From Stentor roeselii (taxonomy: Eukaryota > Ciliophora > Heterotrichea > Heterotrichida > Stentoridae): a stretch of DNA of 48,155 bases. The stretch is taken from positions 1-48,155 of the forward strand of contig RSEH01000320.1 in the NCBI GenBank assembly GCA_006503475.1. Reading direction: 5' to 3'. Shown piece after piece: positions 1 to 8,708 of the stretch; position 1 is the first letter of the stretch; every line of letters starts with the position of its first letter. The position numbers were made by a program, and so were the translations under genes. Under the pieces are notes generated by a model, which was given only the letters and a program-made list of their open reading frames with translations, did not search any database and was not told the origin of the DNA.

Positions 1-211
1 TATACTTTGATAATTAAGTTAAAAGATCTCTGAAAATTTATTAATTTTTTCAATTCATTTGATTCAAACGTTAAAATTCAATCTCTTGTTAAAATCATAT
101 CTTAAATATTATTGAGGAATGATCTATGTGTTGAGATCAGTCACTGCTTCTAAAATATTTAGCTTAAAATATAATCATAATTTTCTCGTTATTAATTTTT
201 AAAATAGTTAT

Positions 212-1132
212 TTATTCTACTTCATCTGGATCAACTCTTCTAGGTCTTCGGAGACTCTTTGGCGGCTGACAATGTTGTTCTCCTCGATCTTTATATCCGA
301 GTCTCTGACATTCAATGCAGTTCCTTTTTCCTAGTTCTTTATATTTTTGTTGAATTGGAGAGTAAAAATCGCACTCTTTACGATGGTAATGATTTCCATG
401 TTCCAATGTAGGAGACCGAAGACATCCACATTTAAAGCAAAAAGAAATACCACAGCCAGGCTGAATACAATAAACATGCTCGCAGTTTCTAGGATTTTTG
501 ATATAAGGACAGCGACATCTTGGACACTGAGTAACTCCTCCTTCCATATCCTCCATTTCTTTTATACGTCGTTGAAGATATATCTCTTGGCAGTCATCAA
601 GATCATGAAAAGGCTCTTTACATAATTTACAAAAGACATAATTGCATCGAGAACAATTAACTTCCCTCTTTGAATCCGACTCTAACTCATCATAGCACTG
701 AGGGCAATTAATGAGAGTAATATTTTTTTTAAAATAAGTGAACTTCTTGAATCTTTGTAAACCTATAAGACTCTTGAGCTGATCAGATGGTATTTCTGTA
801 TTGCAGGCCATACATTTATCTATTTTTCCTAGCATTGAAATATCACTTAGACATTCATTAGTGTGCATTTCAAAACAAGATTCGCAAAATGTATGTGAAC
901 AACTTGAAATACTAATCAAGTTTTTTACTTCTGTTAAATTATCACATACAAGACATTTCGTAGAATTTTCATTATTTTTAGATGTGGTCTTTATTTCTTC
1001 ATTTATGTTTTTTTCTTCAGGTGGATTAAGGACTAGTTGATCAATCATTTTATCCAAAGTTGATTTTTTTCTGAGATGAGGTAAAGAATCGATTTTTGGG
1101 TACTCAGACTTATCAAAGTTTAAGACTTGCAT
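212..1132 (-). CDS. RBR-type E3 ubiquitin ligase
   Basis: A 306-residue protein with the RING1-IBR-RING2 layout of RBR ubiquitin ligases, which accept ubiquitin from an E2 on a RING2 cysteine and pass it to substrate. RING1 spans about residues 60-110 (CxxC, CSHTFC, CxxC). The IBR spans about 143-181. RING2 spans about 203-238, with CPRC, then NCEHVYC, then CFKCG. By comparison with parkin and HHARI, Cys217 in NCEH is the expected catalytic cysteine, so the enzyme looks active. The N-terminal 55 residues are polar and have no recognisable domain, and there is no Ariadne domain or UBL. The C-terminus is Arg/Pro-rich. The start is the only ATG near the upstream end and follows TTATAA. It ends in TAA. 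The substrate cannot be inferred. Confidence 0.93.
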   Translation of the reverse strand: MQVLNFDKSEYPKIDSLPHLRKKSTLDKMIDQLVLNPPEEKNINEEIKTTSKNNENSTKCLVCDNLTEVKNLISISSCSHTFCESCFEMHTNECLSDISMLGKIDKCMACNTEIPSDQLKSLIGLQRFKKFTYFKKNITLINCPQCYDELESDSKREVNCSRCNYVFCKLCKEPFHDLDDCQEIYLQRRIKEMEDMEGGVTQCPRCRCPYIKNPRNCEHVYCIQPGCGISFCFKCGCLRSPTLEHGNHYHRKECDFYSPIQQKYKELGKRNCIECQRLGYKDRGEQHCQPPKSLRRPRRVDPDEVE

Positions 1133-1416
1133 TTATAATCATTAAATTCAATCTATTTATATAAAATTTACAAAAAGTAGATAGTCTACTTTATCTAATT
1201 TTAAAAATAAATTATTTCCGATTATGCATAAGTAATAATCTTGTCTTTCCTTTCAAAATCTCTCTATTTCCTCAATACTATCTTTTTCCAAACCTAAATA
1301 ATTTTCCATAATCCACCTAAAACTAATAAAAACATATAAAATTTCTAAAGAAAAAAAATGGTTAAACTCCAAAAATTCAAACCTATAAAAACATGACAAC
1401 ACATCACTAACCCAAT

Positions 1417-4400
1417 TTAAATCCTAATAACCGCTTTAATTTTCCCAAGCAAATCCTCCCCAATCAAATCCTTAACCCTTGGCAAATCCTGCTGAAACTT
1501 CTCCAAAAACCTTTTAAAACATTCATTACTTTTCTCATTAACCAATTTCGTATCCAAAACCTCAGCAACAACTTTAACAACCTGTAAAAACTTTTGAAAA
1601 TCATCAACAACAACCTCTACTCTCTCTAAAACCACATCAGCCAGAAGTTCATGAGCAAAGACCGCTTCAACCTTATCCCATTTCAAAGGAAGCCAAAAGA
1701 TCCACTTTTCAATTAATCCTTTGAAATCCACACAATGAGATTGAAATTTGATAACTTTTCCAATTGCAGAAATTGAGTTGTCTCTAGCAAGTCCACGAGT
1801 TTTTATTCTTTTCGACTCGACCTGAAGACTAGACCACAGCGCATTCAACACAACAGAAGCCTTTTGACTGAAGTCCGAGCAGTTCGCAGCAAAAACGCCG
1901 AGTCCATAAACAGCGGCTTGTCGAGTTTCATCATCGGGGTCCGCCGCATAGCAGACGAGGACTGACAAGACTTCATCCCACTTGCCAGTCGCATGCGACT
2001 GGCCTAGGAACTCGACAGCATCATCAATAATAAAAAGAACAGATCTTTGAAGTACTTTTTCTTTACTATTTAGTAACTTTGGAAAGACTTCTGATGAAAC
2101 TTGTGTTAAAAGTCCTGAAGTGTTGTAAGGATGGGTCCGGAATATTGAACCTATCACGTCGGTGAAGGAGAAAATTAGGTCTTTGTCTTCGGGATTTGAG
2201 TATTTTGATGATTTTTTTAATAGAAGAGGAATTAGAAGGTTTGACCAGTCGTTTAACTTCTCTTGGGAAAGGAAAGGTGAAGAGACTGCTTTGAAAATAT
2301 TGGAAACTGATTCAAGTTGAGAGGTTAAAACGTCTTTGTTGAACTCTTCTTTTATTGCGGTTTGGAGAAGGTCGAGAAATACACGTGCTAGGTCTTGACA
2401 ATGAGAAAAAGAGTGAGGATCGTTTGATTGTTTTTTACTTTCGACTAAACCGGCAAGGACTTCTGCGGATGTTGATCTTAGACTGTCGTTTAAGGTGTAG
2501 TTTACTAGAGGAAGGGCTACTCGTAGTGTGTCGTCGAGGTATTTTTGGTATTTTCCTTTTAGAACTGAAAGGAACTTGCTTAAGGTTTGGAGTGCACGCT
2601 CTTTGTTTAGAACTTCTGAGGTGTTCACGTTTATTCCTTCGTCTGGACTGGCGAGTAGGCGAATAAGAAAAGGAATAATACAGTCAAGGTACTCAGAGAA
2701 GTCTTCTTGCAGCAGGTCACAAATATTTTCCCAAGCATTTAAAACATAAGTCAGCGATTCTTCGCTGGCAACAACTTCAAAAGAATTCATAGCCGCGATG
2801 ATATCATTTATCCTTGTAACAAACAACTGTCTTCCAACAGCAGAACTGCAGAGACTTAAACATTCAATCACTCTTGCCTTTAAACTCAACTCGGCATTGC
2901 CGAGTTGGAGAATCTTTAATAATTCACGAACTGAGTCATGGTAATATGGGATAAAAGAAGTTTTGCTTGACTGTCCAAATGCTGATATCGCTTTAACAGT
3001 TGCTTCGAGTAAATTCGAAGGCTGGCTGTGGAATAAGGAGAGGAAAAAAGGAACTGCTTCAATATAAAGACTTGAAACTTTAAAACCCGCTCCTTCAATA
3101 AAAGCAGTAGACGCAATTAAGGCCTGTAGCCTGACCGTCAAGCAAGAGTCCTGACATCCCCTTAAAATTATAGGAAACACATCCTTATGATAAGTAGCCT
3201 GAAACTCCTGCACATAATGCAAGCTCAAATCAGTAATAAGCACAAACCCAGCGAACCTCAACTTCTGAATCACCGAGGCGCAAGCCGAGGAAAATATGGG
3301 AACAATTTCATGAATCTTGCTCGGTTCAGCCACAAAAGGTACCAACTCTCCTAAAGTCATAACAGCAGAGTACTGTCCTTTCCAATCCGTCTGTACAAGT
3401 CCTCCATGAACAATAGTCAAAACATGCGGCAACAACCTTTCTTCTCCGACAGTCTCTAAAAGTCTACTAATCTGTTTTCTTCCAATCATCGAATAATCAA
3501 TTTCAACATTACCTGTTAATTCATTCATGTTATCCTCTTCACTCCTGACCATCAAATTGAAAATTTCATTTAAAAGTTTGAAACAAATGTCTAAAGGCAG
3601 GTCTTCAGTTGATTCAAACAAGCTGACAATGCAATCAGTGACTAAAAATTTCAACCCGGGGGGTAAGGGAAGTTTAAGACAAGAATCTTGAAAATCTTCA
3701 AGAATTTTAAGAAAATCTGTAAATAAAAATCCTCGATTTTCTATTATTTCACGAAGCACCTCAAGTGCCTGGGTGCCTAAAAAGTCATCTTGTGATAAAA
3801 CAGAGTAAACACCTTGTAGAATTCCTGGAATTAATGACAGAAAAGCAAGAGTTTTAACCCTTTGATAGACAGAAAGTACTGAATTTATAAGTTTCAGTAC
3901 TTTTACCTTGACTTTCACATTTTCTGATAATAAAAAGTTCTGGAGCTGGCTTGCAACCAGCTCAAAATGAGAATGAAGATGGATAAACGTGAAAGAAAGC
4001 AAGTCAAACGACACAGGACTGCCAGTTCTCAGTAGTCCTTGAATGAAAACAACAAGTTCTGGCCAGTCATTTTTACTTGCAAAGATATGAGAGGTCAACT
4101 TTCCCACCACTTCACAAAGCAAATCAGCAGGTTTCACCTCCTGTTCATTTGAAAGAATCATCAAAAGACTGGCCTTGATTGAAGACTTTTCAGCTTCTGT
4201 AAGTTTCGACCAGACTTCTTTACTTGACAAGGGGTCGAACAAGGGCTTTAAAATCAAGCATAAGAGAAGTTTGACCTCAGGAGGACTTGAAGGGAATAAG
4301 GCCAGAAGAGAAGAAATTGTTTTGAAAGGGTCTTGATGCAGTTCTGAGTTGTAAAAAAGTTCAGCCTCTTGTCGTTCATGGTTGTTGTTGCTCAACATGC

Positions 4401-4425
4401 TTGCAAGGGCTGATCTTAGTTCCAT
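1417..4425 (-). CDS. IPO5: Importin-5/karyopherin beta-3-like nuclear import receptor
   Basis: A 1002-residue all-helical HEAT-repeat protein of the importin-beta family, slightly shorter than human IPO5 (about 1100). Such receptors carry ribosomal proteins and histones through nuclear pores and release them on RanGTP binding. The N-terminus has the family pattern in which NNNHERQEAE precedes the first HEAT pairs. The C-terminal third holds the most diagnostic stretches: DPDDETRQAAVYGLGVFA, then DNSISAIGKVIKF, then WLPLKWDKVEAVFAHELL. These correspond to the same segments of IPO5/RanBP5, and IPO4 is the main alternative. The gene diverges from a small secreted-protein gene, with only 29 bp between the two start codons. 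No intron is needed. It ends in TAA. Confidence 0.9.
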   Translation of the reverse strand: MELRSALASMLSNNNHERQEAELFYNSELHQDPFKTISSLLALFPSSPPEVKLLLCLILKPLFDPLSSKEVWSKLTEAEKSSIKASLLMILSNEQEVKPADLLCEVVGKLTSHIFASKNDWPELVVFIQGLLRTGSPVSFDLLSFTFIHLHSHFELVASQLQNFLLSENVKVKVKVLKLINSVLSVYQRVKTLAFLSLIPGILQGVYSVLSQDDFLGTQALEVLREIIENRGFLFTDFLKILEDFQDSCLKLPLPPGLKFLVTDCIVSLFESTEDLPLDICFKLLNEIFNLMVRSEEDNMNELTGNVEIDYSMIGRKQISRLLETVGEERLLPHVLTIVHGGLVQTDWKGQYSAVMTLGELVPFVAEPSKIHEIVPIFSSACASVIQKLRFAGFVLITDLSLHYVQEFQATYHKDVFPIILRGCQDSCLTVRLQALIASTAFIEGAGFKVSSLYIEAVPFFLSLFHSQPSNLLEATVKAISAFGQSSKTSFIPYYHDSVRELLKILQLGNAELSLKARVIECLSLCSSAVGRQLFVTRINDIIAAMNSFEVVASEESLTYVLNAWENICDLLQEDFSEYLDCIIPFLIRLLASPDEGINVNTSEVLNKERALQTLSKFLSVLKGKYQKYLDDTLRVALPLVNYTLNDSLRSTSAEVLAGLVESKKQSNDPHSFSHCQDLARVFLDLLQTAIKEEFNKDVLTSQLESVSNIFKAVSSPFLSQEKLNDWSNLLIPLLLKKSSKYSNPEDKDLIFSFTDVIGSIFRTHPYNTSGLLTQVSSEVFPKLLNSKEKVLQRSVLFIIDDAVEFLGQSHATGKWDEVLSVLVCYAADPDDETRQAAVYGLGVFAANCSDFSQKASVVLNALWSSLQVESKRIKTRGLARDNSISAIGKVIKFQSHCVDFKGLIEKWIFWLPLKWDKVEAVFAHELLADVVLERVEVVVDDFQKFLQVVKVVAEVLDTKLVNEKSNECFKRFLEKFQQDLPRVKDLIGEDLLGKIKAVIRI

Positions 4426-4454
4426 TTATAAGATATCAATTGATTTATATAAAA
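4426..4454. promoter_or_regulatory. 29-bp divergent intergenic region with two TATAA-like motifs
   Basis: All the DNA between the importin ATG (minus strand) and the secreted-protein ATG (plus strand). It holds TTATAA next to the minus-strand start and TATATAAAA next to the plus-strand start, separated by GATATCAATTGATT. Any core promoter for both genes must fit here or lie inside the opposite coding sequence. That it is a promoter is inferred from position. Confidence 0.5.
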
Positions 4455-4934
4455 ATGTTTCTGGTGATTTTGATTCAGGTCTGCCTTGCTGGGAATGAGG
4501 ATCATTCAGTCGCACTTCAACAGTCACAGGGATTCTTTGGAGGACTTGTTGAAGGATTACAGGCCAATCCTGCTAGTCCTACGAATTGTGTCAAAAGTTT
4601 CAATTATGTTTCTACGAGTTATGAGTATTTTACAGGGATTTTAACCAGCCTTGAAGTTACGAAAATTTATCCGCTTTTTAGAGCTTTTAATGATTTTGTG
4701 AATCAGTTTGTGTCTTCTTTTGATATATGTAAGTATGCTAGTTTTCTTAACAAGTACTTCAGCGATTCAGAGACAGCAATTCTAAACCTGCTAATAAACA
4801 TAACCGGAAACTGGGATTCTCTAACCCAATCCCTGAGTAACTTATTCCTTTACATAGCAGAAGGTGCAGATTCCTTCGCAATCGGTGTAAGTTCAGGTGA
4901 AGTCCTTCGTTACCTAACCGGTTTTTCATTATAG
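4455..4934 (+). CDS. Small secreted protein, unknown family
   Basis: A 159-residue protein with a clear signal peptide (MFLVILIQVCLAG, cleavage likely after the CLA) and no other membrane segment. The mature part has two cysteines (within NCVKSF and DICKY), is predicted helical, and ends in a Gly/Ser-containing segment (GADSFAIGVSSGEVLRYLTG). A longer reading frame opens further upstream, but the chosen ATG begins the signal peptide and follows TATATAAAA, whereas the earlier codons overlap the importin start. I do not recognise the family. The CAF-1-like gene begins 13 bp after the TAG stop on the same strand. Confidence 0.75.
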   Translation: MFLVILIQVCLAGNEDHSVALQQSQGFFGGLVEGLQANPASPTNCVKSFNYVSTSYEYFTGILTSLEVTKIYPLFRAFNDFVNQFVSSFDICKYASFLNKYFSDSETAILNLLINITGNWDSLTQSLSNLFLYIAEGADSFAIGVSSGEVLRYLTGFSL

Positions 4935-4947
4935 TTAGAAATAATCC

Positions 4948-6327
4948 ATGAAATTCCACCTTCCTCAGATATTCTGGCACGGAAACCGCGAAAGAATCAT
5001 GTCAGTCGACTTCGGTGAGAACTTAGAACTAATCAGTGCAGGTACCGACCTGTCAACTTCAGTCTTTCTCCGTCTTTGGCAGATCCGACTTCCCGACTTG
5101 CGAGTTGAGCACCTGGAAGACCTGGCGGGGACTCATGAACGAGGAGTAAACATTGTAAGGTACTCGCCTCGACGTTCTTTCATCGCCTCTGGAAGTGATG
5201 ATGCTTGTGTCTTGATTTGGGAAAAGAAAAAAAAACCAGTCTTTGGAGAAGATCGAGTCGTTTTTGGATGGGGAGCCAAAAAAGTTCTTAGAGGACATTC
5301 AAGGGAAGTTCATGATATTGCTTGGAGTAATGATGAAAAAATGATTGCAAGTGCAGGGTTGGATGGAAATGTTATTGTTTTTAATGTGGAGATTGGAAGG
5401 ATTGTACAGAGATTGGAAGGAAGTAAACCTGTTCATGGAATTGCTTGGAATGATGGAGTTTTGGCTTGTATGTCAACTGATAGATGTTTGAGAATTTATG
5501 AGCAGGGAAAGAAAGGTTTTTACATAAAAAGTTGCATAAAAGATTTCGAAAACATCAAACTTTTCCAAGACGAAGCCTCAAGTTCAGCATTTTTCCGAAA
5601 GCTAGAATTCAGCCCCGACGATTTATTCTTAGTAACAACATCAAGTCAATTAAAATCAACCCCCTGCATCCACCTATTCCTTTACCAGCACTTCACCTAT
5701 CCAAGTCTCTCCTTCCCAGTATCATTAACAGAGAAAGCGACAGCTTTAGCCATTCGATTCTGCCCAGTTCTCTTCAAATCAACGAAGCCCTCGCTATTCG
5801 AAAACCAATTATTCAAGACAATATGGGCCGTGGCTTGCAAAGACTCAGTGATTTTATTCAGCTCTGAAGATGAAAAGCCTTTAGCAGCAGTCACAAATCC
5901 TCATTATTCAAGCATCACTGACCTTGCCTGGTATGAAGACTTGATACTCGCCATTAGCAGCACTGACGGGTATGTCAGTTTCTTGGCCTTTAAGGAAAGC
6001 GAACTTGGAGAAAGAACTGAAAAAGTCAAGAATTATGAAAAAGAAAGGCAGAAAATGGAAGAAGTTTTTGATATGGACATTGACTATGAAAAAACACAGA
6101 ATAATCAAATTGTTTTAATGGAAGATTGTGAAAATTTCAAAGGGTTGAAGGAAAATTTTGATACTGCTGAAGGATCTGGAAGTTTTGAAGGGGAATTAAA
6201 GGGATGTGATAATCTAGGAGAGGTTGGGAAGATTAGGGTGATTGGAGATGGAAAAAATAAGAGGAGAATTGTTCCTACTGCTTTAAGTGGGAATTGGGAA
6301 AATGATAAAAGTCAGACGGAAAATTAG
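4948..6327 (+). CDS. CHAF1B: CAF-1 p60-like WD40 histone chaperone subunit
   Basis: A 459-residue WD40 protein. The N-terminus (MKFHLPQIFWHGNRERIMSV) starts the propeller at residue 1, as in CAF-1 p60/Cac2 and HIRA. Diagnostic segments follow in order: HERGVNIVRYSPR, then SGSDDACVLIWE, then LRGHSREVHDIAWSNDEKMIASAG, then CMSTDRCLRIYE. The gap before the third blade matches the long loop of p60. CAF-1 deposits H3-H4 on newly replicated DNA. Residues from about 355 on are charged and low-complexity, consistent with the disordered tail of p60. HIRA is the alternative, but the protein is much shorter than HIRA and lacks its C-terminal domain. It ends in TAG. Confidence 0.85.
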   Translation: MKFHLPQIFWHGNRERIMSVDFGENLELISAGTDLSTSVFLRLWQIRLPDLRVEHLEDLAGTHERGVNIVRYSPRRSFIASGSDDACVLIWEKKKKPVFGEDRVVFGWGAKKVLRGHSREVHDIAWSNDEKMIASAGLDGNVIVFNVEIGRIVQRLEGSKPVHGIAWNDGVLACMSTDRCLRIYEQGKKGFYIKSCIKDFENIKLFQDEASSSAFFRKLEFSPDDLFLVTTSSQLKSTPCIHLFLYQHFTYPSLSFPVSLTEKATALAIRFCPVLFKSTKPSLFENQLFKTIWAVACKDSVILFSSEDEKPLAAVTNPHYSSITDLAWYEDLILAISSTDGYVSFLAFKESELGERTEKVKNYEKERQKMEEVFDMDIDYEKTQNNQIVLMEDCENFKGLKENFDTAEGSGSFEGELKGCDNLGEVGKIRVIGDGKNKRRIVPTALSGNWENDKSQTEN

Positions 6328-7034
6328 AGAAAGATGTGAATTTATGATTAATTTATGGATTTGATTTAAGTTTTGAAGGTTGATTGGAAATTCGATTTTA
6401 TAAAGAATTAGAATTTTTGGGGTTTTGGGTTTTAGTATCGGCTTTTGAAGCTTTCATTCATTTATAGGATGGGTATCTATGAGTGTTATGGTAAATCAAG
6501 TATCAAAGGGAAAAGATTAGAGGGTCACTATTTAGAATACATGAAAATATAGTCCCAGGTATTAAACATCGATAAAATTTACCCAAACTATAAAACCTAC
6601 TCAATACGAGTGAAGCTTTAAAAGTTCTTAAAAAAATTCAATTCCTTTTCTTAAATTATTCAATATATTTTAGCATCTACTAAAATATTCATTAATAATT
6701 TACTCCTAGAATATTCGAATTTTGAATTAACATGCCTGAAAACACCAAAATGTCCACCTTACAAGTCCTAAAAAAAGTCAAAAATCAGTTCCATGCCTAA
6801 TAAACTATAAATAATATTTAAAATGAACATGAAACTTTAAATAAACCCAAATTCCAACTTTTACTTAACTTTCTAATGCAAAACAAATTTAAGTTAAAAA
6901 TAATACCCACAATTACCAGTCAATTATAAATATTCACCCATCAACCTCTGAAACACCTGAAATAAATCCAAACCTCTTCCTATCCCATCGAAAAAAGCTA
7001 AAAACAACAGAATCCAAGCAAATCTGTAATAAAA
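6328..7034. other. Intergenic, nothing recognised
   Basis: About 700 bp of AT-rich DNA between the CAF-1-like gene and the K+ channel gene. The first 150 bases are strikingly G/T-rich and the last 150 A/C-rich, continuing the base skew of the flanking genes. No ORF of note, tRNA box or strong hairpin was seen. Confidence 0.6.
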
Positions 7035-8642
7035 ATGCATAAACGTAGAATCCTTGAAAGCCCCGAATCGACTCCACCCAAGCCAATCGTCCTGAAATCA
7101 ACTACAAAACGAGAGTCGCACTATCTGAACCCGTCGGATTTAGAGAAAATCAAACCAGTTCAAATACATTTCAAGGCCAAGTCCAAAACTCGTACTTTTC
7201 CAAAACGGTCAAGAACAGTATTGCCAACAACGAACCAAAGATCATTGAAAAGGCTGAGAATGTTAAATGTTTCAATGACATTTTTCCTGTCTCTTCTCAT
7301 CATTGTAGGGTGCATTTACGAGAGTCAGGCCATATTTGACTCTCACTACAAAATAACAGAAACAAACAACACCCTAAGAATGGTTTTAGCGTGTTTTTCA
7401 TTTATTCAGGTGGTTTTAGTGATTTTGTACTCTTGGGTTGCATTGAAAGTGAAGAAATCTTATAAAATCATTAGTAAACACTCGACTTTCTTTCAGGATC
7501 GGGACATTTTTTACAAGGCTTTGATGGAAATTGCGGTATGTGTGATAATTACTCCGCCTTATTTCACGTACAAGTTTACGATTTATCAGCTTTCTATTAA
7601 GCAAACTATTTCACTGGAGCATGTCTTGATTGGCTTGATTTTTTTAAAGTCTATCCATTTATACAAACTTTACTATGAGTTTTCTTACTTCAACTCGCTC
7701 AAATCGAAATTTTACTGTGATCTGCAGAAAGTTGATGATCCTTTTAAGTTTACGATGAGAAGTTTTCTTAAAGACCAGCCCTGTCTTAGTGTCTTAATCA
7801 TGTTCACCTTATGCACCTTATTTTATGGGTACTTGCTTCATTTTTACGAGCAGAGTGTCGAAGACTCACCCTTCGCTTATATTTGGAACTGCTTTTGGAT
7901 AATATCTTACACACAGTCAACAATCGGCTACGGAGAAATTACTCCAAAAACGCATTTAGGAAGACTTGCAATAATAATAAGTTCCTTTATCGGTTTATTC
8001 TTGTATTCCTACATCGTATTAATCGTCAGGAACAACACCTACCTAAACGAAAGAGAGACAAAACTTCACTACGCAGTTAAACACAAAAAAATCGGCGTAA
8101 AAAACCTAGAAAAACTTGCAGCTTCACTTATACATCAATGGTGGGCTTTAACTATCAAAAGAAAAACCCACAAAAGTAAAATTTCAGACGTTTTTCAATT
8201 CAACTCAACCCTCTGCGAATTTTCTTTGGAAAGAATGAAGGCTGAACAGGACATAAATCCAACTTTAACTGAAGAAATCAAGAAAATCTCGAAATATCCT
8301 GTGAAAAGATTAGAAAATTTGTGTAAGTCTTTAAATTCTGCATATTCAAGTGAAAAAACGGCTCATTTATGTGCGACGAAGCTTTATGGAATTAGAAGAA
8401 AAGTGAATAAATTTAACAAAAGTCTTAGAAAAATCTGTGGAATACATACAAATGATTCAAATTTGCTTAACACTGCCCAGAAAAAGGTGAAAGTCAATCA
8501 TGAGACCAGTAAAGTCGCTCTTAAAAAGCTAAGAGGAGAGGCGGTGAAGAAGATGATGAAGAGCAGAATAGAAAAAAACAATGTGAACCTTACTCACGGG
8601 TCACTTTCAAGTGATGAGGACTTTTATTCGAATGTCTCTTGA
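7035..8642 (+). CDS. SK/IK-type calmodulin-gated potassium channel
   Basis: A 535-residue channel subunit with six membrane segments. S1 is about residues 76-98, S2 116-138, S3 161-176, S4 196-215, S5 251-270, the pore helix 284-296 and S6 310-331. The selectivity filter TIGYGE at 296-301 is followed by ITPKTHLGR, the pattern of small-conductance Ca2+-activated K+ channels. S4 lacks a regular Arg/Lys ladder. Just after S6, NERETKLHYAV...KNLEKLAASLIHQWW aligns with the SK calmodulin-binding domain, so gating by Ca2+/calmodulin is expected. The basic N-terminal 75 residues and the polar C-terminus have no recognised domain. A CNBD protein gene follows 66 bp downstream on the same strand. It ends in TGA. 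Confidence 0.9.
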   Translation: MHKRRILESPESTPPKPIVLKSTTKRESHYLNPSDLEKIKPVQIHFKAKSKTRTFPKRSRTVLPTTNQRSLKRLRMLNVSMTFFLSLLIIVGCIYESQAIFDSHYKITETNNTLRMVLACFSFIQVVLVILYSWVALKVKKSYKIISKHSTFFQDRDIFYKALMEIAVCVIITPPYFTYKFTIYQLSIKQTISLEHVLIGLIFLKSIHLYKLYYEFSYFNSLKSKFYCDLQKVDDPFKFTMRSFLKDQPCLSVLIMFTLCTLFYGYLLHFYEQSVEDSPFAYIWNCFWIISYTQSTIGYGEITPKTHLGRLAIIISSFIGLFLYSYIVLIVRNNTYLNERETKLHYAVKHKKIGVKNLEKLAASLIHQWWALTIKRKTHKSKISDVFQFNSTLCEFSLERMKAEQDINPTLTEEIKKISKYPVKRLENLCKSLNSAYSSEKTAHLCATKLYGIRRKVNKFNKSLRKICGIHTNDSNLLNTAQKKVKVNHETSKVALKKLRGEAVKKMMKSRIEKNNVNLTHGSLSSDEDFYSNVS

Positions 8643-8708
8643 ATTCGAATAACTCTAAATAATGAATAATAATCACTAAATGTCTTTTTTCTAAACACTT
8701 TATTGAAA

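Noticed and set aside
801-1040. Plus-strand frames antisense to the RBR ligase, importin, Dopey and REJ-like genes
   Set aside because: They are shadows of strongly supported minus-strand genes, with no domain content of their own.
4921-4934. GTTTTTCATTATAG at the end of the secreted-protein gene as an intron fusing it to the CAF-1-like gene
   Set aside because: It is 14 nt, lacks GTRA and A at position 10, and removal leads to a stop (TGA) within a few codons.
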